Shown here: positions 15,711 through 24,625 of the stretch, one piece after another
How the letters are laid out: every line of letters begins with the position of its first letter
How positions within the stretch are numbered: the first letter of the stretch is position 1
Assembly: GCF_001718835.1 (NCBI RefSeq)
Contig: NZ_CP013443.1
Location: 1,798,001 to 1,862,000, forward strand
DNA: 64,000 nucleotides
Reading direction: 5' to 3'
Source of the DNA: Burkholderia cepacia
GTDB lineage: Bacteria; Pseudomonadota; Gammaproteobacteria; Burkholderiales; Burkholderiaceae
Notes under the pieces: model-generated
Told to the model about the DNA's origin: nothing
Seen by the model: only the letters and a program-made list of their open reading frames with translations
The model's database searches: none
Made by a program: the position numbers and the translations under genes

Positions 15711-16874
15711 ATGCCACTCATGCTCGATCGGCCAGTCAAGGGGCCCAAGACCCACGCCTTCGTCATCGGCGTGGGCAATTACCCGGACGCGAAGGCGAAC
15801 AGGGGCGTTCTGGATATCCTTCGCGGGGTTCCGAATCTCCCGAGTGCGGCGGACAGCGCCAAGCTCATGTGCGACTGGTTGCTCGGCAATCAGGACCGGC
15901 TCGCTGCGCCGCTTGCGACACTCGACGCGCTGATTTCTGATCCGGTGGATCCCGGTGGACGCTACCCGTGGGCTCGCGGGCCGGTCGACTCGGCTACCGA
16001 GGCCAACGTTAAGAAGAGGGGACTGGAATGGTATGAACGCGTCGTCGCCGAACCGGGCAATATTGCGTTCTTCTATTGTTGCGGGCATGGCGCATCGCAT
16101 CTCCAGCAGCCGGTCTTGTTCCTCGAAGACCTGAACCAAAGCCTGGTTAATGTCTGGACGCATATCAACCTGGGCTCACTTGCGCGTGCGCTGGGAAAAA
16201 GCCAGTCCATTTCCGCGGCTTTCATGTTTTCCGATGCGTGCGGTCAATTTGTGCGCGACTTCGAACTCGAGGACGCGCAGGATTGCCGGTTCTTCCATAG
16301 GCCTAACCTGTTTGCGACGAGCAGCAACCAAGTATCGCTGTTATGTGCGGCGGCTGAGGGCCAACTGGCCTACGAGGGAACGGACCGGAATGGCAGCGAT
16401 TTCAAATTCGGGCGCTTCACTCAGGCAGTGCTGAAAGGGCTGAGTGGCTCGTCTGCGCGGTGGTCCCATAACAGATGGGGCGTTACTTGTCGTGACTTGC
16501 TTGGCGATCTCAAGTCTCTGCGACGCGTCTTTTTCAGCCACTGGAGCGAGAACGAACCCTTCGAACCTTACCCGGCTGTCACGCAGACGGATCCGATCCC
16601 GATCGTGTTTCCCGACGGGTTCGAATTGCCGATCGTCGTCATGACCGATCCGCCGGACCGGATGCCCCACTACAACTTCGTGATCAGCCAGAAGAGCGAG
16701 CCGACACAGCCGTGGCTGAAGAGCAGGGATGCGGGTGACCCGAGCGCATGGTTCACGACGGTTCCGCCCGGTCTCGATGCGCTCTATGCCATCGCGGTGA
16801 AGGGTGCTGACCACTATCCGCTGCTGTTGCAGCCCAAGGAACCCTTGTTCGATCGGTGGGTGTCCGTGCCATGA
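15711..16874 (+). CDS. Caspase-family (peptidase C14-like) protease
   Basis: A 387-aa protein with the caspase/metacaspase core. The first strand is HAFVIGVGNYPD, and the S-D-x2-L helix is SAADSAKLMCDWLL. Catalytic His126 sits in FFYCCGHG and catalytic Cys177 in FMFSDACG. The p10-like half includes FATSSNQVSLLCAAAEGQ and FGRFTQAVLKGL. The C-terminal 120 residues are beta-rich and may be a sensor or substrate domain. No signal peptide is visible. It is translationally coupled to the next gene (ATGA overlap) and 10 bp after the alpha/beta hydrolase, so the three probably act together. Bacterial caspase-like proteins often serve in conflict or cell-death systems. Confidence 0.85.
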   Translation: MPLMLDRPVKGPKTHAFVIGVGNYPDAKANRGVLDILRGVPNLPSAADSAKLMCDWLLGNQDRLAAPLATLDALISDPVDPGGRYPWARGPVDSATEANVKKRGLEWYERVVAEPGNIAFFYCCGHGASHLQQPVLFLEDLNQSLVNVWTHINLGSLARALGKSQSISAAFMFSDACGQFVRDFELEDAQDCRFFHRPNLFATSSNQVSLLCAAAEGQLAYEGTDRNGSDFKFGRFTQAVLKGLSGSSARWSHNRWGVTCRDLLGDLKSLRRVFFSHWSENEPFEPYPAVTQTDPIPIVFPDGFELPIVVMTDPPDRMPHYNFVISQKSEPTQPWLKSRDAGDPSAWFTTVPPGLDALYAIAVKGADHYPLLLQPKEPLFDRWVSVP

Positions 16875-18751
16875 AAACGAGCCTGCATTTTGAAGCGCCA
16901 AGCGACCTTTCCGTCGGGACCGTGCGGATCACGGGTGAGGGACAAACGATCGCCGATTGGGTGGCGACTCCTGACAATCGCACCTTCGAGGGGGACAATT
17001 TGACACCCGGCATCTACTCCGTCGAAATCGGCCCCGCCGGTGTCTCGCCTCAGTCCGTTCTTTTCGAAGTCAGGGAGGGGCAGCCTAACCAAGTCGTTCT
17101 GCCGTCCTTTTCGGCACTCTCTTCATCCGGCAGCAATACGAGCTTCTTCGATGCGGATAGCCAGAAAACGGTCGCGGAAGTTCCGCATTCGGTGAAGCTG
17201 AACGCCCTTGAAAAGCTGGATCTGTCGTCATATCAGAGCGGGATATTCAGTGACATCGTTCGCGAGAGCGTCATCGATTCCAGACGTTCGCAACAGGTCG
17301 AGGTTTCCAAAGAAAAGAGACGAATCTCGATCGGCCTGTCGGAAGAAAAGCGTGGCCGAGAAACCTTCGATACGTTCGCCGGCCAATCGAGTATTGCGCT
17401 GTTTTCCGGACGGCTTGAAATCGAGCTTCCGACAGACCTGCATCGCGATCGCTGGGCCGGACATCGAGTCAGGCTATCGGTGGCCATCGAGCAGGTGCGG
17501 GTCGAAAGATGCCTGCTCCCGCTCTATCGCGGCGGGACGAGGATCATGGTCGCGGCGCCGTCCTTCGCACCCGCCGATCTCGAGTTCAGCGTCATACCGG
17601 TCGATCCGAAGCTGCGAGCGCTGGCTCGGGCATTGGATGCAGGAACGTCCGCAGAGGCAGCCGCGGTTCGCGACGATGTGGTCGGCAAGGGTGATCTGGC
17701 GACACAGTTCGCCGACTGGGCTGATCCTTGGGCTGCGATCCTCACGGGGCTCCTTGCGATCCGCTTTCCGGAGATATTCCAGCCGATCGAACGGGTATGG
17801 GCCGACAAGCTTGTCGAACGCGCCGGCTGGGCTTTCGATGCACACGTCATCCGCGCCAGCCAGGCGCTTGCCTCAGCGCACTCCGCCTCTCGCCAGGCGC
17901 AGGACGAGGCCGTCGCCGATGCGATCGCATTTCTCGCGAAGGCACAAGTTGCAGGATCGCCGTACTACCGCTACACCAACCAGCTTTTCGCGGAGATGGC
18001 GGCAGGCATCGCCGACTATCTCAAAACGAGCAGTCCTCGCGTCGATTCGGCGATTGTGAAGCGATTCGATCGGCTTTACGGCCGCTGGCATCGTGAACTG
18101 CCGCTTCAACGCGGCGTGGGATGGACATTCACTTGGCTTGCACGCGATCTGGCTGCGCTGAAAGAGCGTAACGTCCTTGTGCCGTATCGGCAGGCGTCCG
18201 GAAAGTTACGTCATAGAGACACGTCGATCATATTCGAAGGGCAGGTAAGCGCCGGCCAGATCGCGATTATTGGAGGAGGCCGGGACGCGCTCCGGGGTTT
18301 GCCGAATAACGATGTGGTTTTGTCCACAGCCGACGAGCGGTCGGAGGACGTGCCCGAGTATGGCCTCTCCCGGATGCCGGCGCTAAGCCGAGCGCCGGGA
18401 CCTGACAAGGATCCCAACAGAGGCAGATTCGGCGGGCAGGCCAGTGAAAGCGGCTTTCACCTGATGGCAGCGTTCGAACCGACAAAACACCGCGACTGGG
18501 TCACGGTCGTCCTGACGGTGGAGGCGGAGCGATCGATCAAGATCGGGCTCGGTGACTTCGCATGGTTCGTCCTTCACCCGACCTTCTCGCCGTCGGCGCT
18601 GAAAGTTGCCTTTCGAGGAAACCGCGCCCGGCTGCGCCTCCAGGCATGGGGCGGATTCACCGTAGGCGTCTGGTTGCCTCAGGCTGGTCTCGAACTCGAA
18701 TGCGATCTTGCTCAGGTTGAGGGCGCGCCCGAGATCGTGAGATTGCGGTGA
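16871..18751 (+). CDS. Large protein with C-terminal prokaryotic YEATS-like domain
   Basis: A 626-aa protein starting inside the caspase stop. Three parts are visible. The first is a beta-rich head (about 1-75; GTVRITGEG, LTPGIYSVEIGPAG), similar in style to Ig/carboxypeptidase-regulatory modules. The second is a long mixed middle (80-520) without a recognised domain. The third is a C-terminal segment (about 528-626) with FVLHPTF (566-572) and LQAWGGFTVGVWL, which match the pYEATS hallmark. pYEATS domains are known from predicted conflict systems as interaction modules. No transmembrane segment is seen. It is likely the sensor or scaffold partner of the caspase-like protease; this role is inference from coupling. 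Confidence 0.7.
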   Translation: MKTSLHFEAPSDLSVGTVRITGEGQTIADWVATPDNRTFEGDNLTPGIYSVEIGPAGVSPQSVLFEVREGQPNQVVLPSFSALSSSGSNTSFFDADSQKTVAEVPHSVKLNALEKLDLSSYQSGIFSDIVRESVIDSRRSQQVEVSKEKRRISIGLSEEKRGRETFDTFAGQSSIALFSGRLEIELPTDLHRDRWAGHRVRLSVAIEQVRVERCLLPLYRGGTRIMVAAPSFAPADLEFSVIPVDPKLRALARALDAGTSAEAAAVRDDVVGKGDLATQFADWADPWAAILTGLLAIRFPEIFQPIERVWADKLVERAGWAFDAHVIRASQALASAHSASRQAQDEAVADAIAFLAKAQVAGSPYYRYTNQLFAEMAAGIADYLKTSSPRVDSAIVKRFDRLYGRWHRELPLQRGVGWTFTWLARDLAALKERNVLVPYRQASGKLRHRDTSIIFEGQVSAGQIAIIGGGRDALRGLPNNDVVLSTADERSEDVPEYGLSRMPALSRAPGPDKDPNRGRFGGQASESGFHLMAAFEPTKHRDWVTVVLTVEAERSIKIGLGDFAWFVLHPTFSPSALKVAFRGNRARLRLQAWGGFTVGVWLPQAGLELECDLAQVEGAPEIVRLR

Positions 18752-18863
18752 TCCTGTGATCCGGAATCGAGATGCCGCCGACAGTCAACCGTAACAGGGA
18801 TGGGTGCGAACGTAGTCGCGCGCAACGACTGTCGGAGGACGTAGTCGCGTGAGGGGACGAGTC

Positions 18864-20006
18864 ATGCCTGAGCAGATTACCAAGTACCCGGAAGTAATGC
18901 TCCAGGTACTGAAGGGTGCGGGCGCCATATGCGGTCAAGGGGTGACGCAGAATATTCTGACGCAATGTCCTCCAGCGCGGTTTTGCAAGTTGCCGAGCGG
19001 CGAGATCTGCGTCTATGGGATCAACGAGATTCCGCGTATGACGCAAATCGATGCGCGCGAGATCGCCGCAGTCGTCGCCCCGAAGGTCCAACCGGATCTC
19101 CCAACGGTGTTATGGGCGACGTCGTGGGTAGGGGCTGTAATTCTTGTGGGCGGTGTTCTGGCCGGCTTTGTGCTCGGGAGGTACTGGAAAATGGCGGTAG
19201 GCCGATGGGCGAAACCGGGCATTGGCCGGGCACCGACAGCAATCAAGAGGACACCGAATGAAATGAAAAATCGAACAGTCGGGTTCCGGGCGAAGCCTGC
19301 GAACCACCGCTCGTTTCCGGATCGCTTTTTTCGTCATCCGTCGGTACTTTTGATACTGGGTTTCCTTCTGACCGGAGTGCTCGGGACCATGTATTCAAGT
19401 TGGAGGGAGCGGCAGGACCGTACCGCAGAACTGAACGTCAAAGAAGTCGAAGCCCACCGGCTGGCCACCGCGCGTCTCGTCCAATCGATCTATTTGCTCG
19501 AACTTCGAAGCTACCGCCTCTATGACGCGCTGACTCACACCATTCCAGCGGAGGAAGTACGGGACAAGAATCGAGAGTATGAGCAAGCCGCATCGGACTT
19601 CGGGACAAGTCTCTTTGCAAATGTACAACTCGCGAAATCGGTTGTGCCGGATGATGCTGGCCCTGCAGGCGCGTCGATCGCTGACCCGGCGGTACTGTTG
19701 ATGCGGCTACAGAAGCTCTTTATTGACGTCGATCAGTGTTTGCATGGGATGTATTTGACCTGGGCGGCTCAGGCCAATCCTAAACCGATTGCGTCAGTTT
19801 GCTTCGCTTCCAACCAGCACGTGAACAAGGATCCGATCAATCGAATCGAGCTTGTGCGGAAATGTGGCACTGACATTGCTGACGCGCTTATGAACGCGGA
19901 GGCGAACGCGAAATTCGATCCGCAGCAACGATACCATGCTTTCGTGCACGAGCTCCCCAAATCGAGTGCTTGTGCTTCACCGCAGGCGACACCCTCGGCT
20001 CAATGA
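18864..20006 (+). CDS. Two-TM membrane protein with cysteine-bearing N-terminal module
   Basis: A 380-aa protein. Residues 1-80 form a compact module with four cysteines (23, 35, 41, 49; KGAGAICGQG, CPPARFCKLPSGEICVYG). TM1 is at about 81-105 and TM2 at about 159-178. The loop between them is strongly basic, so the positive-inside rule puts the loop in the cytosol and both ends in the periplasm, where the cysteines could pair. The C-terminal half is helical (EVEAHRLATARLVQSIYLLE). The start follows GAGGGGA. It lies 112 bp after the pYEATS-like gene, same strand and similar codon use, so it may belong to the cassette. No function is recognised. Confidence 0.65.
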   Translation: MPEQITKYPEVMLQVLKGAGAICGQGVTQNILTQCPPARFCKLPSGEICVYGINEIPRMTQIDAREIAAVVAPKVQPDLPTVLWATSWVGAVILVGGVLAGFVLGRYWKMAVGRWAKPGIGRAPTAIKRTPNEMKNRTVGFRAKPANHRSFPDRFFRHPSVLLILGFLLTGVLGTMYSSWRERQDRTAELNVKEVEAHRLATARLVQSIYLLELRSYRLYDALTHTIPAEEVRDKNREYEQAASDFGTSLFANVQLAKSVVPDDAGPAGASIADPAVLLMRLQKLFIDVDQCLHGMYLTWAAQANPKPIASVCFASNQHVNKDPINRIELVRKCGTDIADALMNAEANAKFDPQQRYHAFVHELPKSSACASPQATPSAQ

Positions 20007-20129
20007 GGACACGAGCGTGGAGCGTCAATGCCGATACACAAATGTCAGCAATGACCCGTTATCGCCGTCGTTGCGCCACCTCCCGCCGCGCTGCTATCGT
20101 TACGCGACCCGTAGCCATCGGAGGATTTC

Positions 20130-20702
20130 GTGTCGCTGACCCAGCTTCTCGTCCCGACCTTCACCCAGTTTCTGCGTGGCCTGTCGTCGTGGCTTGACAA
20201 GGCCGCAGCCCATCGGCAGGCGATAGACGCCGAGCCGGATGCGCTGCTGTCCGAGCGGCTTGCCGCAGACATGTATCCGCTCGCGGCCCAGATCCGCTTC
20301 GCCTGCTTTCAAGCGCTTGAGCCCGTCTGCCGGCTGCGCGGCGAACCGCTTCCGGAAGCGCTGCTGGCGGTGCGGCAGGAAGGATGGAATGCCAACGCGC
20401 AGCCGGGCACGTGGTCCGATGCGAAGGCGCGCCTTGCCGACGCGCTTGCGTTGCTCGACGGCCTGTCGCCTAACGCGCTCGACGCAGGCGGCGCACTGCC
20501 GATTGCGCTCGAACTGCCCAACGGCGTCGTCTTCGACATGACGGGCGAGCAGTACGCGCGCGACTGGGCACTGCCGCAGTTCAACTTCCACGCGATCACC
20601 GCTTACGCGATCCTGCGCCACCATGGTGTCGAACTCGGCAAGGCCGACTACGTGTCGCACATGCTCGCGTATCTTCGGCCCGGCACGATGCCGCAAGGCT
20701 GA
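20130..20702 (+). CDS. DUF1993 domain protein
   Basis: A 190-aa protein of the DUF1993 family, a DinB/YfiT-like four-helix type. Features seen are TQFLRGLSSWLDKAAAHRQA, LAADMYPLAAQIRFACFQA, and the C-terminal FNFHAITAYAILRHHGVELGK. It uses a GTG start behind GGAGG. Codon use returns to the high-GC chromosomal style, so the accessory block ends before it. The biochemical role of the family is unknown; some relatives bind metal through conserved His residues. It is followed 11 bp later by the phosphatase-like gene, suggesting co-transcription. Confidence 0.85.
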   Translation: MSLTQLLVPTFTQFLRGLSSWLDKAAAHRQAIDAEPDALLSERLAADMYPLAAQIRFACFQALEPVCRLRGEPLPEALLAVRQEGWNANAQPGTWSDAKARLADALALLDGLSPNALDAGGALPIALELPNGVVFDMTGEQYARDWALPQFNFHAITAYAILRHHGVELGKADYVSHMLAYLRPGTMPQG

Positions 20703-20713
20703 TCGCATCCGGC

Positions 20714-21040
20714 ATGACGCGGGCACTCTTCATCTGCAGCCGGAACCGGCTGCGAAGCCCGACGGCGGAAGAATGGTTCGCCGGCTGGCCGGGCATCGAA
20801 ACGGATTCGGCCGGCGTCGCGCCCGATGCGGAGTCGATCGTGTCGTGCGAGCAGATCGCTTGGGCCGACATCATCTTCGTGATGGAGCGCTCGCACAAGG
20901 CAAGGCTGTCGAAGCAGTTCGGCGCGGACTTGCGCAACAAGAAAATCGTCTGCCTCGACATTCCCGACAAGTACGCGTTCATGCAGCCGGAACTGATCGC
21001 GCTGCTCGAGCGCAGGGCCGGGAAATTCCTGCGATCGTGA
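20714..21040 (+). CDS. Low-molecular-weight phosphotyrosine phosphatase-like protein
   Basis: A 108-aa protein beginning MTRALFICSRNRLRSPTAEE. The loop CSRNRLRSP resembles the LMW-PTP C-x5-R-S P-loop, with Cys8 as nucleophile. It is shorter than classical LMW-PTPs (about 150 aa) and lacks the usual DPY/DPW acid motif, so catalysis is uncertain. It belongs to a compact family often annotated as predicted protein tyrosine phosphatase. It probably shares a transcript with the DUF1993 gene just upstream and converges on the minus-strand gene at 21052. Confidence 0.8.
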   Translation: MTRALFICSRNRLRSPTAEEWFAGWPGIETDSAGVAPDAESIVSCEQIAWADIIFVMERSHKARLSKQFGADLRNKKIVCLDIPDKYAFMQPELIALLERRAGKFLRS

Positions 21041-21051
21041 GCGGCGGGGCG

Positions 21052-21555
21052 TCAGCGATCGTCGTCACGCCATGTATGAACCTGCTTGCCGTCCTTCCGG
21101 AGCAGCGCCGACCTCAGCAAACCGAACCCTTTCAGCCGGAAGAACAGCGCGAAGTAGGCCTGCTCCAGCGCTTCCCAGGTGTCGTAGGATTCCGCGGCGC
21201 CCTCCGTGCCGTCGCAATAGAGGTCGCCGTTGGGCTGGCCCGCGAACGGTTTGGATGTCCACGCGCCGATCAACGGCGCCTTCCAGAGGTCACCCTTGAT
21301 CGACCTGAGCACGGGTTGCGTTCCGGTCGTCTCCGGCGCGAACGCAATCAGTTGGCGCGCGTTGTCGTCGACGTGCAGCCTGCCGCATGACGGGCATTGA
21401 TAGCAGGCGCGCGCATACGAACGATCGACGTAGCCGCGCGAATGGCTCGCTTCGGCAAAATCTTCCCAATCCTGATCCGCGATCAGGTACGCCTTGTTGG
21501 CCAGGAAATCGGTTTGGTCGTAGATGACGGTTCCGCAGACGCAGGCGAAATTCAT
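21052..21555 (-). CDS. Conserved hypothetical protein with zinc-ribbon-like cysteines
   Basis: A 167-aa cytosolic protein. Two cysteine pairs are visible: CVC near residue 5-7 (MNFACVCGTVIYDQ) and YQCPSCGRL in the middle, which together could bind one Zn2+. The remainder is acidic/aromatic (QDWEDFAEASH; LEQAYFALFFRLKGFGLL). I do not recognise a named family. It is monocistronic and convergent with the phosphatase-like gene, with only 11 bp between the stops. Confidence 0.7.
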   Translation of the reverse strand: MNFACVCGTVIYDQTDFLANKAYLIADQDWEDFAEASHSRGYVDRSYARACYQCPSCGRLHVDDNARQLIAFAPETTGTQPVLRSIKGDLWKAPLIGAWTSKPFAGQPNGDLYCDGTEGAAESYDTWEALEQAYFALFFRLKGFGLLRSALLRKDGKQVHTWRDDDR

Positions 21556-21799
21556 GGGTATTTATAGTGGTTTCGGAAATCGCTTCGGTTGGCCGACGTA
21601 CAGCCCGAACAGCCGGACCGGATGATAGCAGCGCGGTCCCGCGTCGCGCCGAAACGACACCTCACGCACGCATCGCCGGGAAAATCGTCGGCCCATTTAT
21701 GGCCGGATATAGTCGAGCACCGGAAGGCGACGATGCGCGGGCTCATGCTCCCCGCGCGTCGCGCCTGACCAGAACAATATTGGCTACGGGTGTAACGAC

Positions 21800-22012
21800 A
21801 TGAGCGACTTCGACAAGACTACTTCCGGATCGATCGGAGGACTGATCGCGGGCATCGCGATGATTGCCGCCGGCATCGGCGTCGGCGTGTATCCGGCGTT
21901 GCGCCAGGCCCCGGCCCGGCTGAGCGAATTCGTGGCCGTCGGCATCATGATGCTCGGCGCCTTCGTCGTCGTGTATCAAGGCCACGAACTTCGGCGCAAA
22001 CGATTGCGCTGA
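21800..22012 (+). CDS. Small two-TM membrane protein, hypothetical
   Basis: A 70-aa protein with two predicted membrane helices (GGLIAGIAMIAAGIGVGVYP, about residues 13-32; SEFVAVGIMMLGAFVVVYQG, about 42-61) and a basic C-terminus HELRRKRLR. The short basic tail suggests that both ends face the cytosol. No strong ribosome binding site precedes the ATG. It stands alone between two divergent/convergent hypothetical genes. No function is recognised. Confidence 0.6.
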   Translation: MSDFDKTTSGSIGGLIAGIAMIAAGIGVGVYPALRQAPARLSEFVAVGIMMLGAFVVVYQGHELRRKRLR

Positions 22013-22058
22013 CGAGCGCCTTCGCGTTTCTCACCGGTGTCGGCGCGCCCGGGCTGCG

Positions 22059-22331
22059 TCAATACGAGCCGGCGCTCGACAGCAGGTCGTCGACGATGAT
22101 CTCGCCGGCCGTGCGGCCCGCGCTGAGCGCGTCCAGGCTGTCGGCGAACGGTTGCCCGCGATCGTCCGCGAGCCGCACCGGCGAGAAGAAGATCGACGAA
22201 GTATGGCCCGCCCGCACCTGGACCACGGCGACGTAGCCGGGGGCCGGCGCGGCCATGTCGGCCGCCTCGGCCGGCTGATGCTCGCAGCGCACTTCGATCG
22301 TGTATCCGCGGTAGGTGTACAGGCTCGTCAT
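22059..22331 (-). CDS. Small conserved hypothetical protein
   Basis: A 90-aa soluble protein beginning MTSLYTYRGYTIEVRCEHQP, with alternating beta-like strands (GYVAVVQVRAG, SSIFFSPVRLAD) and a C-terminal helix (AGRTAGEIIVDDLL). Gene-like codon use and a sensible N-terminus support it as real. No family or function is recognised. It is monocistronic and convergent with the small membrane protein gene. Confidence 0.6.
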   Translation of the reverse strand: MTSLYTYRGYTIEVRCEHQPAEAADMAAPAPGYVAVVQVRAGHTSSIFFSPVRLADDRGQPFADSLDALSAGRTAGEIIVDDLLSSAGSY

Positions 22332-22736
22332 GTCGGGCTCGCAAAAAGTGACGCGGCGTCACGCGCGCGTCGTGGGTGCAACCGGCTTCCTGCGCACGGC
22401 GTCGGCGGGAATCGCGACGCCGGTCGCCGCCGTCCGCGTGCCGGCGGACGGCGTTCGATGAGGGTCCTGACGGCCGCGCACGTGCGCGGTGTTCCGCACC
22501 TGTCGCACGCGAGCCGCTTGCAACAGGCCAATGACGGGCAACCGTCTTTCATCTGACAAATTCGGCGTGCCGCTGCCGATGTGGCGATCAATGGCCGCTC
22601 TTGCCGGGACGCACGAACACACGTCCGACCGAGCGCTCACCGACCCGCGTTGCCGAAAGAATAGGTTAACTCGTGCGAAATGGTGAGCAAAAGATGCATC
22701 GCCATCCGAAACAATGGATGGCGTGCCGCCGCCGCT
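22332..22736. other. 405-bp interval without a convincing gene
   Basis: Short open frames occur on both strands here, but none has a ribosome binding site, a recognisable protein or normal codon bias. The sequence around 22560-22690 is less GC-rich than its surroundings. No repeat, terminator hairpin with T-tract or tRNA was seen. Confidence 0.5.
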
Positions 22737-23051
22737 TCACGAATACCGGTAGATCCCGTGTCGCGTCGGCCTGGCATGCCGAACGTGGTGGCGATGCCGC
22801 TTGACTGCCGCGTGGCGGTGATGCCGATGCGGCCTCGCGTGCGGCCGCCGCGGCGCGGGCCGCGACGTCGGCACCGCGCCCTGCGGCAGCGGCGGGGTCT
22901 GCACCGCGCCCGGCAGCGGCGCGGGTTGCGCCGGTTGCGCCGCGCCCTGCGGCTGCGTCCCGCCTTCGCCGAATGGATAGGTCTGGGTCTGCGCGTGCGT
23001 GACGCACAGCGTCGCCGCGATCGTCACGGCGGCCAGCAGCAAGCGTTTCAT
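22737..23051 (-). CDS. Secreted Pro/Gln- and His/Arg-rich small protein
   Basis: A 104-aa protein with a clear signal peptide (MKRLLLAAVTIAATLCVTHA, cleavage near residue 20). A Gln/Pro/Ala-rich linker follows, then a C-terminal third dominated by His and Arg (RPHARPHRHHRH, KRHRHHVRHARP). GGAG lies upstream of the ATG. Low complexity prevents a family assignment. The His-rich tail could bind metal or polyanions in the periplasm. Confidence 0.65.
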   Translation of the reverse strand: MKRLLLAAVTIAATLCVTHAQTQTYPFGEGGTQPQGAAQPAQPAPLPGAVQTPPLPQGAVPTSRPAPRRPHARPHRHHRHAAVKRHRHHVRHARPTRHGIYRYS

Positions 23052-23269
23052 GAAAGCTCCGGATTCGGGACCGTCGGAATGCCAGCTTAGCGAACGGCAG
23101 TGCGGCGCGGCAACCGGATCGCGTCCGTCCTCCTCGAGGCTCGGGCAGGGTCGTCGAACCGCGCTCGCTAGCGGCCGGGCCGCGCCGGCGCAGACTGATG
23201 CCGACGCGGCCCGGTTCGGGTCACGGGAGCGCCGTTAGCGGCCCGTGCTGACGGCCCGCATGCGCGCCG

Positions 23270-24625
23270 TCACGACTTCACCCACACGCCGCCCGCACTC
23301 GGGTTGTCGCCTTGCGTCCACCATTTCGCGCAGTATTTCGCGCCCTGGTACATCACGCAGGTGCCGCCTGAATACGCGGCGGTCGCCGACCACGTGGCCG
23401 TGCCGCCGTTCACGGCCTTCCACACCGACGACTGGCCGGGCACGTCGCCCTGCGTCCACCATTGCGCCTGGTAGGTGACGCCCTGGTACGTGACCGTCGC
23501 GCCCGCGTTGTACACCTGGCTCGCGGACCACGGCGCGCCCGGTTGCGGCGTGCCGCCGTCCGAGCCGCCGCCGTAGTTCGGATCCTGCGTGACGCCCGCT
23601 CCCCACTTGCCGCCGAGCTGCTTGAAGATCGTCGCGAACGCATACGGCTGCTGCGCGACGCCGGAACAGGTCGGCGACGCATAGCCGCTGTTGCTGTCGC
23701 ACTGCTTGTCGCGAGTCGCCGACCAGTTGCCGAAGAAGCCGTAGCCGTTGGCGACCGCCGCGTTCAGCACGCTCTGCGCATTCGCGAGCGTGAAGGTTTC
23801 GCCCTGCACGTCGTTCACGCCGATCATCGGCGTAACGCCGACCATCTGCCAGAGCTGCGAGCTGCTCAACGGCCGGCCGGCGGACTTGTACGCGGTGTCG
23901 AGCTGCGAGTAGAGCCCCTGCGCCGCGCTGATCGCGGCCGCCCCCATGTCGAGGTTCGCGGGGCCGTAGTCCATCGCCATCACGTTCACCGCGTCGAGGT
24001 TGACCTTGCTCGCGATCGCCGCGTTGACGACGTTCAGGCCGTCCTGCGTGAGCCCGGTCGGCATCGTCGGCAGCGTCAGCGTGACGTGCAGCGGCTTGCC
24101 TTTCGCCGCGTAGCTGGCCTGCAGCTGGGCGACGGCCTGGAAGTTGCGCGCGACCGCGGCCGTGTCGAGCTGCGACGCGCCCTCGATGTCGAAGTCGATG
24201 TGCGTGAGGTCGTACGTGTCGATCACGGTCTGGAGCGCGGTCTTCAGCGCGGGGACGCTCGTGCACGCCTGCATCAGCGGCGTGCCGTTCGCGCCGCCGA
24301 ACGACACGGCGACTTCGCCGCCTTTCGCGCGATAGTTCGTGACGGCGGTGCCGATCGACGTGAGCAGGCCGCCGCTCGCGCCGTTGCCGATCGGCTGTAC
24401 GCCGCCCCACGACGGCGTACAGCCGCTGCCCGCGACCACGAACGCGAGCGTGAACTGCTGGATGCCTTGCCGGACGCCGATCTGGTCGACGAGCGGCGTC
24501 GGATAGAGCGTCACGTCGACGTAAGGCGCAAAGGCGCCCGCCGCCTGCGAAACGCTCGCGCCGGCGAGCAGGCAACCCGCGGCAAGCGCGCGCGGGATGA
24601 AACGCGGCAACACATTGTTGTGCAT
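23270..24625 (-). CDS. Secreted GH18 chitinase with two C-terminal chitin-binding modules
   Basis: A 451-aa exoenzyme. It has a signal peptide (about 1-29, ending SVSQAAG) and a GH18 catalytic domain with the signature HIDFDIEG (Asp144, Asp146, catalytic Glu148). An ANVMAMDYG-type strand is seen as AVNVMAMDYGP. After a Gly/Pro linker come two CBM5/12-like modules (about 357-400 and 405-451), each with the aromatic motif WWTQGD. The start at 24625 follows GGAG; the ATG at 24637 lacks one. It probably degrades chitin, and the family resembles type II-secreted chitinases of Burkholderia. It stands alone between hypothetical genes and the cobJ unit. Confidence 0.92.
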   Translation of the reverse strand: MHNNVLPRFIPRALAAGCLLAGASVSQAAGAFAPYVDVTLYPTPLVDQIGVRQGIQQFTLAFVVAGSGCTPSWGGVQPIGNGASGGLLTSIGTAVTNYRAKGGEVAVSFGGANGTPLMQACTSVPALKTALQTVIDTYDLTHIDFDIEGASQLDTAAVARNFQAVAQLQASYAAKGKPLHVTLTLPTMPTGLTQDGLNVVNAAIASKVNLDAVNVMAMDYGPANLDMGAAAISAAQGLYSQLDTAYKSAGRPLSSSQLWQMVGVTPMIGVNDVQGETFTLANAQSVLNAAVANGYGFFGNWSATRDKQCDSNSGYASPTCSGVAQQPYAFATIFKQLGGKWGAGVTQDPNYGGGSDGGTPQPGAPWSASQVYNAGATVTYQGVTYQAQWWTQGDVPGQSSVWKAVNGGTATWSATAAYSGGTCVMYQGAKYCAKWWTQGDNPSAGGVWVKS

